A DNA stretch of 64,000 nt from Inia geoffrensis (Eukaryota; Chordata; Mammalia; Artiodactyla; Iniidae). Positions 34,001-45,390 of the stretch are shown one piece after another. The number at the start of each line of letters is the position of its first letter. The first letter of the stretch is position 1. The notes below the pieces were generated by a model. The model was not told the origin of the DNA. It did no database searches and saw nothing but the letters and a program-made list of their open reading frames with translations. Location: NCBI GenBank assembly GCA_036417435.1, contig CM070905.1:21925592-21989591 (forward strand). Reading direction: 5' to 3'. The translations under genes and the position numbers were made by a program.

Positions 34001-35655
34001 CTTCTCAATTTCTGAAGGGCATTTAATCCAAGTAAACGCTTTAAAGAGCATTTTTTCCTGGCACGTTTATGCTACGTTTTATGTTGACCTGTAGAAAATA
34101 CACTAGGTGCGGTGATAGTTGTAAAAGATAGCATAACCCATAGACAGCAATGAAAGTTAAGATTTAAGATATATTTTGACAGAATAGATTTTTGCAACTT
34201 AATGACATGAAGGCAGTTTCGATTTTGACATAATTAAGTGATTTTTGGGGTAATGTTATTTAAAACACAAGTATGGAAGGTAACAGTATATTCTAGTAAA
34301 AAATAATATAATTACTAATAGTTCATGAAAGGCATATATTTTTGGCTACTAACATAATATTTATGTGCAGAGAAACTTTTGATTCTTGATGTTTTGGTTT
34401 TAAAGTAAGTTTTATTGAATCAGCTAAAGGTATCAAAAGAGGACAAAGTAAGTATATACTGTACTTGGATAAACGCAGAAGCTGAGGGTGTTTGAAGTGA
34501 TTGGTATTTAAAGTGTTAGATTATGGCCTCTGCATAATTTCATATATGATGGGTCCACCAAATCACACCCTCAAGTTCTGTTCTTCACTAATGCAACAGA
34601 TGCTTAGTGTGTAATTATTACAGAGTTTCTCATTCTCTTTGGAGATGGATGAGGAGAAAGTTGATTCGGTCATGCTGGCGCTGTTTATCCAATTTACTGC
34701 TTTAGGTCTGAATACCTTAGGGTGGGGCCCTTACCCTTTCCAGGGTGTTGGACCCCTCTGAGATTGTGGTGGAAGCCACGAATCCTCTTCCCACACTCAT
34801 ACACAAGCACTTGCCCGCATTTTCGGCGCTTTTGCAGCCACAGTGGGGCTCATCCGCAGGCCCCGCTTAAGGGCCCCGCCAAGAGCAAGACCTCACCATG
34901 ACTCTGCCAGTCCCTAGCTTCCCAGCAAACACTAGAATTTAAAAGAGGAGGCATCCAAGTCAGAAAGAAGTCATCCTCTGTGGTTGCTGGGTGGGGATAG
35001 ATAAAAGGTAGTTTAGCTGAGTACACACAAAAAAAACACCATTAAAAAGAAAATGTAGCCCTTATAGGCCATCAGCTAAATTTAAGTCAGTACTGTAATG
35101 CTGTTGTGGAAAAAAGTAGATATGATTCTTGAGTGTATTAAAAGGAGTATGACATAAAAGGGTAAGAAAATAAGACTTGCATTAGTCAGACTCATTATTA
35201 TGTCCAATCTGAGTCACATTTGAAAAAAGATTTTGGGTAATTGTGAAGAGCTCCGATATACAAGCAACAGAAAGTTATATACCCTTCTAGCAAAAGAGAA
35301 AGTAATCAGAGGTTTTAGTCCCCAAAAGGCTAAAGGATTTCTTGCTAAAGGTTTTTAAGTAGTAACAGTCTGATTTATCTTTGTAACGCACTGCCTGCAA
35401 ATTGCAGTACTTTAAATGGCTGTCCTGTGTAGGGACACTTGTAACACTTCTGTGACAGCTTTGGCAAGAATAAATAAATTCAAATAAAACCACAAAGAGA
35501 TGTTGTCAAGACACAAAGTATATAATAAATACACTTCTTTGTTGACTAATAGATAAGAAAATCTCGATTGCCAAGATGATAAAGTAAACGAGTGGCTGAG
35601 GGAAGTTATGAAATCTCTGGGATCTCTTTCAAGATGAGAATAGGGAATTCTGTTT
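31041..35655. other. Longest repeat-poor block (about 4.6 kb)
   Basis: Nothing here matches a repeat family that I know, apart from T-runs at about 32193-32208 and 32371-32384. Frames reach only 81-83 codons. In a window where repeats usually occur every kilobase, the absence could reflect conserved non-coding sequence or very old repeats beyond recognition. No exon with both splice sites is evident. Confidence 0.4.
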
Positions 35656-36335
35656 TAGACGGTGGAAACATTTATTAATTCCTTCTACAACTCTGAGGGC
35701 CTCCTTTGCTAGATGCTCACGATCTGATAGAGGAGGCAAAGGTACAAAAACAGATTCACAGTGTATGATTAGTGCTCTGGCAGCAAGAAAACAGCACATG
35801 CCGCAGGACCTCATAACACTCAGCCACCATCCGTGAGTCTTCCCAGCGGAGGTGGTGTCTGAACTCACCCTTACAGGACAGCCTTCAAGGAGTTAGCTGG
35901 ATCAGGGAGGCAGACGTTGTGGTGAGGGCTTCAGGCAGGAGGAACAGTGTAGGCACAGGCTCAGAGCAATAGGTGGTATGGTGGAGGGTGTGGGGAAAGG
36001 AATGATGAGAGAAGGTGAAGCAGAAGGAATCCCTGATAGAGGGGTCTAATGCGCTGTGCCATATTTGCATGAAGGTGTCCACCTAGGAGGGTAACGAGGC
36101 CAGATGTACCCTTCAGAAAGATCACAGGGCTGCCCTGGAGGGAGCGGCCTCTGTGTGTATGTGTGTGTGTGTGTGTGTGTGTTGGGGGCGGAGGGGATGG
36201 GTTGGGCACGGGGCGAGGAGACCAGATAGAAAGAAAGCTCTCGTCATCCAGTGAGGAAACGACGGGAACACCGATGGCTGTGGATTCCAGAGAGATTAGC
36301 AAGGTGAAAATGGGGAAAATGTGAAGTAAGGTTAG
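35656..36335 (-). repeat. L2 LINE copy, minus strand
   Basis: Begins with the antisense 3' end (acatttattaattccttcta, then ctcacgatctgatagaggag) and continues through gcttcaggcaggaggaacag, tagaggggtctaatgcgctg and gaaagatcacagggctgccc, the order of antisense L2. A (TG)n tract has expanded within it at about 36150-36182. Confidence 0.75.
36150..36182 (+). repeat. (TG)n microsatellite
   Basis: About 15 TG units with one TATG interruption, inside an L2 copy. Confidence 0.92.
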
Positions 36336-36599
36336 TGGCTTAGGTTATTAGTTGGTATCGATCACCACAGAATGAAATCCGAGAGGAAAAAAGGTTTGGA
36401 GGGGAAGACAAGGCGACCTGGATGGAGCAGGCCGAGGTGTAAGAGCCCAAGCAGGCCGGAAGGCGGTTTTTATGGGTGTGGACCTTGAAATGTAGGTTAG
36501 CAGCAGCAATTCGAAGTCGGTGGTGGCCTTGACTTGCGTGAAGACCTGTTGCTAAAGCAGTGGGTCACTCTTCCAAATTGTTTATATGGTAATTAAAAT

Positions 36600-36741
36600 T
36601 TTTTCTAACTTGTAATGACACTTTTAAAAAAATATAGAATAAGATGAAATAAAAATTACCTCTGATTCCATCACCCAAAGCTCTGTTAATATTTATGAAT
36701 ATTTATTTCCTTCCAATATTTTCCTGAATATGCACACATGT

Positions 36742-36783
<42 letters not shown>

Positions 36784-36995
36784 GCAAGGTCAGCATCATT
36801 CTGTACAGGCATGTTTATACCTTACATTAAATGCACATCTTCTCCACATGCTTTAAACTGCTTTAAAAACATTTTTAAATGTTTTTAAATAATGGTGCAT
36901 TATTCTCTAATTTGGGGGTGTTCAGTTTGCTTCCATTTTTTTTAAAGCTATTTTTACATGACAATAATTATCCTTTTTTTTTTTAGTATAAAACT
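36600..36995 (-). repeat. Old L1M-type remnant, minus strand
   Basis: Antisense words of an old L1 3' region: gaatatttatttccttccaa, a cagcatcattctgtacaggc part, ataatggtgcattattctct and agctatttttacatgacaat. It is similar in order to 1-700 of this window. A CA microsatellite has grown at 36743-36780. The younger L1 begins about 35 bp to the right. Confidence 0.5.
36743..36780 (+). repeat. (CA)n microsatellite
   Basis: About 18 CA units preceded by tgcacacatgtgcg, which shares short inverted words with it. Confidence 0.95.
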
Positions 36996-37277
36996 TTTAA
37001 TTATATTTTGGCTAGAATTTTCCTGAGAATTTTTTTTTTAATTGATTTACAATATTATATTAGTTTCAGGTGTAGAGCATAGTCATTCAACATTTTTATA
37101 GATTATACTTCATTTAAACTTATTAACAAAATAATTTTATAAAAGGTAGTTTGTATCTCTTAATCCCATACCCCTGTTTTACCCCTCCCCCCCTTCCCTC
37201 TCCCCACTGGTACCCAGTAGTTTATTTTCTAAATCTGTGAGTCTGTCTCTTTTTTATTATATACGTTCATTTATTTT

Positions 37278-37463
37278 TAAAAAACTTATTATTTTTTTTT
37301 TAATTAATTAATTAATTTTGGCTGCTCCGGGTCTTAGTTGCGGCATGAGGGCTCTTTTAGGTGTGGCGTGCGTGCGGGATCTAGTTCCTCAAGCAGGGAT
37401 CGCACCCATGCCCCCTGCATTGGGAGCTCAGATTCCTACCCACTGGACCACCAGGGAAGTCCC
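37278..37463 (-). mobile_element. CHR-1-like SINE inside the L1, minus strand
   Basis: The reverse complement begins gggacttccctggtggtcca and has the gggaactagatcccgc-like and gcagccaaaattaatt-like parts. The imperfect duplication tacgttcatttatttt / tacatttgtttatttt (13 of 16 positions agree) at 37262-37277 and 37464-37479 marks the insertion into the L1 3' UTR. The L1 is therefore older than this SINE. Confidence 0.9.
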
Positions 37464-37626
37464 TACATTTGTTTATTTTATTGTTTTAGATTCCACTAAC
37501 ATACCAGTATTTGTCTTTCTCTGTCTGACTTATCTCACTCAGCATAATACTCTCTAGGTCCATCCACGTTGTTACAGATGGCAGAATTCCACTCTTTTTT
37601 TCATGGCTGAGTGATATTCCATTTTG

Positions 37627-37726
37627 TGTTTGTATGTGTGTGTGTACACGTGTCCGTGTCTGTGTGTATGTATACATATATATGTGTATGTATACACACA
37701 CACACGCGCGCACACACACACCCCCC
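37627..37726. repeat. Compound TG/TATG/CA microsatellite with hairpin potential
   Basis: TG units on the left give way to tatgtatacatatatatgtg and then to CA and CG units on the right, so the two arms are roughly inverted repeats. It sits within the antisense L1 at a place where L1 copies carry a short TA/TG run. Confidence 0.85.
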
Positions 37727-38182
37727 ACATCTTTATCCACTCACCTGTTGATAGACATGGGTTGCTTCCCTATCTTGGCTTTTGTAAATAGTGCTGCTAT
37801 GAACATTGGGGTGCATGCATCTTCTTCAATTAGTTTTTATTTTTTATTGTTTTGGATATATACCCAGGAGTGGAATTGCTGGATCATATGGTAGTATTTT
37901 TAGTTTTTTTGTGACACCTTCATACTGTTTTCCATAGCGGTTGCACCGATTTACATTTCCAGCAGTGTACAAGGGTTCCCTTTTCTCCACATCCTAGCCA
38001 AAGTTTGCTATTTGTAGATTTTTTGATAATAGCTGTTCTGACAGGTGTGAGGTTATATACCTCACTGTGGTTTTGATTTGCATTTCTCTAATAATTAGCG
38101 TGTTGAATATCTTTTCATGTGCCTGCTGGCCATCTGTGTGTCTTCTTTGGGAAAATGTCTATTTAGGTCTTCTACCCATTTT

Positions 38183-38411
38183 GTTTGTTTGTTTGTTTTT
38201 GTTTTTGTTTTTGTTTTTTTCAGTACGCGGGCCTCTCACTGCTGTGGCCTCTCCCGTTGGTGGAGCACAGGCTCTGGATGCACAGGCTCAGCGGCCATGG
38301 CTCCCAGACCTAGCCGCTCCGCGGCACGTGGGATCTTCCCCAACCAGGGCACGAACCCGTGTCCCCTGTATCAGCAGGCGGAGTCTCAACCACTGCGCCA
38401 CCAGGGAAGCC
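38183..38411 (-). mobile_element. CHR-2 type SINE inside the L1, minus strand
   Basis: Full CHR-2 in antisense with an A tail interrupted by G (plus-strand tttgtttgtttgtttttgtt). A perfect 11-bp duplication, ctacccatttt, at 38172-38182 and 38412-38422 is duplicated L1 sequence. It retains most body features but carries changes in the head (tatcagcaggcggagtctca on the plus strand). Confidence 0.95.
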
Positions 38412-38640
38412 CTACCCATTTTTTAAACTGGATTGTTTGTCTTTTTGATGTTGAGTTATATAAGCTGTTTATATATTTTGGATATCAATCCATTATCAGT
38501 CATATCATTTTCAAATGTTTTCTCCCATTCAGTAGATTGTCTTTTCGTTTTGTCCCATTTAGTAGGTTGTCTTTTTGTTTTGTTGAAGGTTTCCTTTGCT
38601 GTGACAGTAATTAACCTTTTAAATACATGCGTCTTGGACG

Positions 38641-38862
38641 TTTTTTGTTTTGTTTTGTTTTGTTTTTTTTGCGGTACGTGGACCTCTCACTGTTGTGGCC
38701 TCTCCAGTTGCGGAGCACAGGCTCCAGACGCGCAGGCTCAGCGGCCATGGCTCACAGGCCCAGCCGCTCTGCGGCATGTGGGATCAACCCGGACTGGGGC
38801 ATGAACGCATGTCCCCTGCATCAGCAGGTGGACTCTCAACCACTGCGCCACCAGGGAAGCCC
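38641..38862 (-). mobile_element. CHR-2 type SINE, minus strand
   Basis: A second CHR-2, 230 bp from the previous one and in the same direction, with a TTTTG-type tail at 38641-38670. It lies just beyond the truncated 5' end of the L1. I see no clear target duplication, perhaps because the flanks have diverged. Confidence 0.93.
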
Positions 38863-38935
38863 TATTTTTGGTTGATTTATTCAACAGCTATTTGATGAGT
38901 ACCCACTCTGTGACAGGCATGTGGCATTTTTTAAT
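38863..38935 (-). repeat. Probable L2 3'-end scrap, minus strand
   Basis: ttattcaacagctatttgat followed by gagtacccactctgtgacag and gcatgtggc fits the antisense L2 3' end. Confidence 0.5.
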
Positions 38936-38944
38936 GGCTATCAG

Positions 38945-39500
38945 TAAAATTTAACTTCTTTATGTGTTTATTAGTCCATTGTTTCCTTTTGTAAATGTTC
39001 TGTTCATGTCCATTACCAGCTTTTCTATTGGGGTGTAATTATGCTATAATGTATTTGAACTGTTCTGTAATTTATTTAGCCGTGTGTGTGTGTGTGTGTG
39101 TGTGCACGTGTGCGTGTGATATTTGCAGCAAATATTTTCACCAGCTTCTTTGATTTTTAATTTTGCTTATGATTTTTTGAGATATAGAACCTTTACATTT
39201 TATTTAGCTGAAAATGAAATGATTTTTTGTCTGGTGTTTTTTTTCTTTGTGACTTCTGTTACCTTGGGCTTAGGAATTCCTTCCCACCCAGAAGTTGGAA
39301 AATATTCATCTAATTAAAATTTAGAGAAACATTTTTTATGTAAAATCCACCAAATTAGAAGTGAAGTGTGAGAAAAAGATCCAAATGTTTTTTTTCCACA
39401 AAGTAGATCCCTCAACATTGTGTGCTGAGTCATCTGCATTTACCCTGTTAATCATTTGGTGCTTCTTTTATATTTCAAGACCTTGTACTGTTATATCTAG
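38945..39500 (-). repeat. Old L1 (L1M-type) remnant, minus strand, ORF2 end
   Basis: Plus-strand words fit antisense L1 ORF2 3' sequence: tttctattggggtgtaatta, gcaaatattttcaccagctt, cttgggcttaggaattcctt, and near 39360 gtgaagtgtgagaaaaagat followed by atcatttggtgcttctttta. A (TG)n tract has expanded at 39082-39118. The copy is much more diverged than the L1 at 37030-38604. Confidence 0.65.
39082..39118 (+). repeat. (TG)n microsatellite
   Basis: About 11 TG units, then gcacgtgtgcgtgtga. It lies inside the old L1. Confidence 0.92.
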
Positions 39501-39544
39501 CCGTAGGAGTCCATGAGTTTTGGTGGATATTAGCACCCGAGTGG

Positions 39545-39720
39545 AGATATGAAAATCCTTTTTTTCCAACATCTTATTATAAAAAATCTCAAGCACACAG
39601 CAAAGCTGAAAGAATTTTACAGTGAACCCCCTGTATATACACCTACTAGATTCTGCAATTAATGTTTTAGCACTTTTTCCTTTATCATTTATCTATTCAT
39701 GTGATACCTTTTAAACCTCC
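39545..39720 (-). repeat. Probable L1M-type 3'-UTR remnant, minus strand
   Basis: The words cacagcaaagctgaaagaat, tttacagtgaaccccctgta and cacctactagattctgcaat match a motif common in the 3' part of L1M elements. The exact family is not certain. Confidence 0.5.
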
Positions 39721-41205
39721 TGAATCATTTGAATTCAAAACTGGGCTCAAAGACATTTTCCTTCATTCTGTTTTTTCTCTAACTTGTAGGCTTGATTTCC
39801 AGGAAACTTTTAGCGATTTATATTAATACAGTAAAATAATGAACGTCCTAATAGATACCAAAAGAAACTGCTTGGTTTCTCTTAATTTCATGGATATGGT
39901 TTGATTTGTCAGTGTTGTGATGATGATTCACATCACGATGGGCTTGTTTTCCAAACGTCATTCTCCATTAAGGGCTCCGTCCTCCACTACAGTACAGTTG
40001 CTATTTGTTCTTTTCGGATGGAACTGAAGAGAACATTGAAGAAGGGCATAGAAAGGCTACTCAGTAGACACCGAGATGCTTGTATAAGTCTGTGGTGGGT
40101 GGGCCTCGCCAGAGCTGGCAAGGGGGCTGGCTGGGCCGCAGTGGGCTTTGAGAGAAGGCTTTTGCCGGAGTCAGCCAACGTTCCCGAGTGGCTGCCATCA
40201 GGCTCTGCCACCGGAGCCCTCAGCACGAAGGCTGATTTGCCCAGGGCAGCCTGTCCCAGACCTGCCCTGCTAACGTTTGGCTTTGAATGTCGCTGGTTCA
40301 CAGCGAGTGATCAGGACGAATAAACCTTAGGTCAAGGAGCTTAGTCACCTCTTTCCAGCCTAAATGATGAGCACCCTAAATTCCCATGAGTTTTTGGTGC
40401 TTGAAAGCATCTCAGCCTAGACATGGGTTTGCAGCCATGTCTTAACAGCAGACCGACCTACCGCGCCCGCCTCTTGGTGCAGCATACAAGTAGATGGTGG
40501 AGGAAGGCACAGCCTGCGTTAAAAGACTCACCCGTGGTCACCGCTAGAAATTAACCGTGGTTTAATTTTTGTACTTTTTTTTTCCCCCATCCAAGCCTCA
40601 ATTTCCTATATGCAGGATAAGTTGATTTCATTAGATTATATAGAAGATTTTTTTTCTTTATCCTAAACCTTTGATTTTAATCTAGAGCATTAAATGTAGG
40701 TCAGTATTCACCCCTTTCTCAGAAATCTGGGAAGACAGAGTTTTTTTTTTGTTTTTTTGTTTTTCTCCAGTTTCTTTGAATAATACTTTCCAGGCTGTTA
40801 AGACCATCGATGAAGCTCACCGGACTCTGGATCTAGGGCTAGGATTGTAAAGCCGGTAGTTCCTTGTGAAAGGAAAGAGAGGGCATTCCTGAGACGGCGC
40901 AGAGGGGGAAGCCTTACTCACAGGAAGCATGTTAGCTGACTAGCTGCTTACAGAGCATGTTCCCTCCTTGACCTCCGGGAGACTCATCCTGTGGTCCAGT
41001 GTCACCTTTGTTCTAAATATTCTGCTCGTAGCGGATGATGCGATAGTATTTTAGAAGTCTAGCCACCCAGTGCTTTGAAATGGAAGGATAGCTATACTGA
41101 AAAAATTTAACATAATCTAAATTGATATTCTAGTAATATCAGTATTCAGATGAGGCCTCCTATTTGAGGGATTTTCAGGAAAAAGAAAAGTTCAAGAACC
41201 TGAGT
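39721..41205. other. Unique DNA
   Basis: About 1.5 kb. A plus-strand frame of 140 codons (39901-40323) is open, but the antisense frame over the same part is open as well and neither has a motif. I regard both as chance. Confidence 0.35.
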
Positions 41206-41335
41206 TTTTCCCATGCCACTGTCCCCTCTCGCCTTTACACTCCAGCAAGACTCAGCTTGTTGCTTCCCAAACCCGCTGGGCCATTTCCTGTTACCCTCCC
41301 TTTGAACATGCAGCGCCTCCAGCCTTACCCCTCTG
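41206..41335 (+). repeat. L2 LINE fragment, plus strand
   Basis: Sense L2 words: cctttacactccagcaagac, tgttgcttcccaaacccgct and ttgaacatgcagc correspond to the part of L2 just after the RT domain. Confidence 0.55.
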
Positions 41336-42335
41336 CCCACCTCCCGAGCACCATCACGCCCCACCCAGCCCAGTGCTGCCTTTCACTCTGCAGATACACA
41401 AATACAAAGGTGTGGAGTTTATTTGGCTTTCATTAATTTGCCAGAAGCAAGGGGAGGGTACTTACAAAGCACTACTCTAACCTGTTATTTTCCACGCTAT
41501 TAGAATGTAAAGCAGACTGATGTAAGAGCCGGCTGTCCCCACCAGTCATCACCATGCTGTGCATAGGGTTTATGAATCGTCTTCTAAATCCACGGCTAGT
41601 TTTAAAATCTAGCTTCTGGGCTAGGTCTGCAGGAAATACGACTGTGAGATCACAAATGCTATGGAGTGAGTACGAAGTTATTTACCAGGTCCTGTTACGT
41701 TAGCACTTGGGAATCGTACGAAAGCTGCTTTGTAAGCTGGGTTGTACCTGTTTGGAACCCAGTATCTCCAAAGGGGTTAACATGTCAGAAATATAAACGG
41801 CTTTAAAATGAGTTTAAATTAAATCATAAACTTTTTAAGCATAAACTAAGGTTTGGGGTATATTCACAGGCAGTGGGATCATATAACAGGTCTGTAAGGA
41901 AAATAAGATATGTGAGGTACATCCTTAACTTTTAAGATAGATGTCTTGAAGAGAAAACTCTTAACGAAATACCCTATGGTGTTACTCTCAGGGATTTAAA
42001 GAAAACAACAGAGGGCACAGAAACAACGTTTTAGGTAGATGGGGGATATTTTCCAGTATGGAATCTTTCGTGTACTGATTTAATTGAGAGCCCTCTCATT
42101 TGAAACTGAAGTATGAATATCATCACCACTGTGGTGATAACAGTGTCAGTTAGCTGTGACCTAATCTGTACCAACCATGACTAACCAAGGATTCCAGGTC
42201 ACTTCGGTTGTATTTCCTGTGGCCTCACTGTTCCGGGGGGCAGGATTAACAAGGAATAACTCATTTCTGTGTTCAGGCCTCTAATTTTTCATTCGTGTAA
42301 ACAATAGGTGAGAATAGACCTGACTCAGCACAGGT
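41336..42335. other. Unique DNA
   Basis: About 1 kb, AT-leaning, with no gene or recognised repeat. Confidence 0.35.
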
Positions 42336-42600
42336 GCAAGAGATTAGTAATGCTAACAACAGTAGGTAACACTTTGAGCTGGGCCCCATATGTCAGGCAC
42401 TGGGCCAAGTACTTTACTTGGTTGTCTGTTTTAATAAACAATTCTGTGTGGCAGGTGCTATTATTATACCCATTTTGCAGCTAAGAAACTGAGGCACAGA
42501 AGAGTTAAGTTTTTTCTCCCAAGATTACACAGCTAGTAAGTGGAGGGGCCAGGATCAAATCACAGAAGTCTGGCTCCTAAACCCAAGCTCTTAAGTTGTA
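42336..42600 (-). repeat. MIR SINE, minus strand (nearly full length)
   Basis: Antisense MIR in good order: atgtcaggcactgggccaag, tattattatacccattttgc, aagaaactgaggcacagaag, attacacagctagtaagtgg, gtctggctcctaaacccaag. About 260 bp, so it is one of the best-kept MIRs here. Confidence 0.92.
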
Positions 42601-43135
42601 TCCTATTCAGTTTCCATAAATGACTCATATTTTGGAGGCATTTTTATCCTTTGGGGCCACTCAATTTCATTTAGTCAGTTATCTCTTGTAGTGGTTTTAA
42701 TGTATTAGGGAGGATGGATGCAGCCCCCAAAGCTGCGCATTATCATGCCTTACCTTGCTCTGAATCTTCACCTGGTTACAGCTTGTCATTAACGATGCAC
42801 GTTACCACAACCTGCCCCCACGGCTCCAGCCAACGCGCTTTTGGTAATAAGAGAGTAGTATGTCCAAAAAAGGTAATTAACAAAGCAACTATCCCAACTA
42901 CCAAAAAAGCGATGAGGTGTGGCCCATGATGGAATCCCCTTTTCTTTTATTACTGGCAATGAATAGAAACTCATTAATATTGTGCCTTCCAGTAAGTTCA
43001 GGCCCTGTAGTTTAAGCGCACTGTCAGGACCCAGAAATCTGTCATCTTGTGAGACTATTATTGCTTTGTAGACTGACTACATAATGCCTCAGTCAGGAAG
43101 AGCGGGTTTTCCAGTGATATGGCACAAAGGCCCTT
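42601..43135. other. Unique DNA
   Basis: About 530 bp without a recognisable gene or repeat. Confidence 0.35.
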
Positions 43136-43550
43136 CGTGCGTTGGTCTCATCTTTTGGCATTACCCCATCCTTACCCCTATTCCATGGTCTCTGGTCCAG
43201 CCAGATGAAGCTGGTCATGTTTGCCCTCCACATGGAATCTCTTTCCTTCCCTCTCTTCCTAGCCAACCACTACTGTTCCTTTCAGGTGAAACCTCCTCCA
43301 GGCAGCCTTCCCTGACTGCTCAGGACCAGGTCAAGTGCCCCACATGCTTCCACAGCACCCTCTGCTTACCCCTTTGTACACACATCATACCAAGTTCGAA
43401 CTTCCTGTTTCTTGTCTGTCTTCCCTGACTTGCGCTGGCCCTTTAAGAGCCAGGATTGGTATTGTTTACCTTTGGATAAACACCCTGACACACAAGACAG
43501 TGCCTGACACATGGCAGGAACTCAACAAATGTTCGAATGAGAGAGAGGTA
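43136..43550 (+). repeat. L2 LINE 3' region, plus strand
   Basis: Sense L2 from the RT end to the 3' UTR: ccctccacatggaatctctt, gtgaaacctcctccaggcag, ccttccctgactgctcagga, gacagtgcctgacacatggc, aggaactcaacaaatgttcg and aatgagagag at the end. Confidence 0.88.
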
Positions 43551-43604
43551 GAAATGACGTACTTGGTGACAAGGGAAACTAATATATGAAATATCCAGTG
43601 TTGA

Positions 43605-43785
43605 CAGATCCTAAGGTACATTCATGATATTACCTGACTGAATTCTCACCGCAACTCTGGGAAGTCAATTTCTTTAACCCCATTGCACTGACATGGAAAC
43701 ATCAGCTTACCCAGGTGCATATACACAGTTTGCAGGTGGGAAAGCCAGGACTTGAGCTTAGGTCTCTGACCCCAGGTCTTACGTC
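43605..43785 (-). repeat. MIR SINE, minus strand
   Basis: Antisense MIR: gactgaattctcaccgcaac, tctttaaccccattgcactg, catggaaacatcagcttacc, gaaagccaggacttgagctt. Confidence 0.75.
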
Positions 43786-44870
43786 TGACATACCATGTGA
43801 ATATTCCAAGGCCGGTCTTAGTTCAGGTATCAGACTCTGTAACAAAGCAGTGTGTCATTCTTGTCCTCACCAAGTAGATCCAGAGGGAGAATCAACAGGT
43901 TTTAATTTCTCTCCCTTTTAATGTCTTCCTTGGCATCCTCCTACCCACCACCCCCACCCACGTTTCCAGTGAAAGCCTTACAGTGACCTGTGATGGATCC
44001 TTTCCAAGTTTCTAGGTGTTGACGGTGAATCTTCTGTATGCAGACCAAGCTGGCTGCTGCTCTTATTTGGGGGAGAGGGGTAGTAGAGCTTTGGGAAAAA
44101 TGGAGAACTGCGGGGGTTCTGGTAAAGCTCTTGAGCAAATTGAGTAAGATCCTGGTGTATTAGGGAGTACGAAATGAGCAGGGTGGGATGTGTGTGTGTC
44201 TGGGCGCCGAGAAAGTGAGCAAGAGGATATGAGTCGGGGGGCTGGTTCGGTTGACAAGTAAGAGGCTGTTGAGAGGTTGCTGGCTGTGTAATTGACCAGT
44301 TGAATAGATCTTAATATCAGACTGGAGTGTTCTCCACGGGCCTGCTGGCGGGGGTGGGCTGGGGCGGGCGGCAGGGCAAGCTAGTGAGCTGGCAGCATCT
44401 TGGACACACGGAGCTAGGTATGGCGGACTCACCTGGAATGCAGGGTCTGTTGTCATTTCTGTAAGCGGGTAACCCGCGGAATACAGAGTCAGGCAGAGAG
44501 AGATTGGGTCAACGTTTCCTAAACTTTAAAAGTTCAGGATTTAATACTCAGCCCTGCTCTGTTCTAGGTACTCCTGGGAATGTTGTCAAAGGGAGGAATT
44601 TTAAATTTCACACAGAAATTAATTTGGCCACCACGATAGAACGTTAGACAAAGTTCATAAATTCCTCCAGCGGTGGTTTGGAGTGTCAGTTGTGGACGTC
44701 TCCTTTTGTACCTGGTTATCCACAGTAAGAAGCCATCCCAGCATTTTATTATGGTTTAACTGGGGGGTGGGCAAGGTCAGGATGAAATGGCGATGCAGTT
44801 AGAAGTACCTTCTACAGGACATTCACAGATCAGAGTGACTCAGGGAGGCCAAGGCAGGCTGGCGTCATTG
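43786..44870. other. Unique or unrecognised DNA
   Basis: About 1.1 kb. Part of it (about 44090-44460) is purine-rich on the plus strand and could be an old repeat in antisense, perhaps L2, but the match is not convincing. No gene. Confidence 0.35.
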
Positions 44871-45180
44871 TTCATTCAATCAACAAAGATTTCTTGAGCC
44901 GCTGCTGTGTGCCAGGCACTGGTCAGCACTGAGAAGATGATGACAGTGATCTCTGTCACCATGGAACTTGAGTAAATGCACAGAAAAGCAGTCTATTAAA
45001 ACTCAGGCTCCATGAGACGAGGGGAAAGGTGCTCTCTGATGAAAGAGGGCCGTCCTTTCAAGTGGTTCTGTGAGGAGGTGACGTCCAAGGTTAGAGCTGC
45101 AGGATGGGAAGGAGTATGTGGGCGGAGGAGTTGGGGGGAAGGTTCCAAGCACCAAGAACCGCAAGTTTAAGAGGCTCTGG
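44871..45180 (-). repeat. L2 LINE 3' region, minus strand
   Basis: Starts attcaatcaacaaagatttc, then gctgtgtgccaggcactggt and agcactgagaagatgatgac, the antisense L2 3' UTR, followed by less-kept sequence with aggaggtgacgtccaaggtt (L2: gaaggtgacatttgag). A CHR-2 SINE splits it at 45181. Confidence 0.82.
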
Positions 45181-45390
45181 AGGGCTTCCCTGGTGGCGCA
45201 GTGGTTGAGAGTCCGCCTGCCGATGCAGGGGACACGGGTTCGTGCCCCGGTCCGGGAAGATCCCACATGCCGCGGAGCGGCTGGGCCCGTGAGCCATGGC
45301 CGCTGAGCCTGCGCGTCCAGAGCCTGTGCTCCGTGACGGGAGAGGCCACAACAGTAAGAGGCCCGCGTACCGCAAAAGAAAAAAAAAAAA
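45181..45390 (+). mobile_element. CHR-2 type SINE, plus strand
   Basis: Full length, with intact A-box-like and B-box-like regions, and a short A tail with one G. The perfect 12-bp duplication aagaggctctgg at 45169-45180 and 45391-45402 marks insertion into L2 DNA. Little divergence from the copies at 61683 and 62120. Confidence 0.96.

Larger units (their letters stand above)
37030..38604 (-). mobile_element. 5'-truncated L1 LINE, minus strand, interrupted by two SINEs
   Basis: The 3' end is the T-run at 37030-37039 followed by attgatttacaatattatat, the antisense of an L1MA-like 3' UTR. Further on, ggatatatacccaggagtgg and tttccatagcggttgcaccg, then ttgatttgcatttctctaat and tcttctttgggaaaatgtct are the antisense of the C-terminal ORF2 coding region. 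The copy ends near tttcctttgctgtgacag (about 38604), so ORF2's catalytic domains are missing. Two SINEs (37278-37463 and 38183-38411) and a dinucleotide expansion interrupt it. It is much less diverged than the other L1 pieces here. Confidence 0.9.

Noticed and set aside
39901..40323. 140-codon plus-strand frame
   Set aside because: An antisense frame over the same DNA is also open, it has no motif, and no splice sites frame it.
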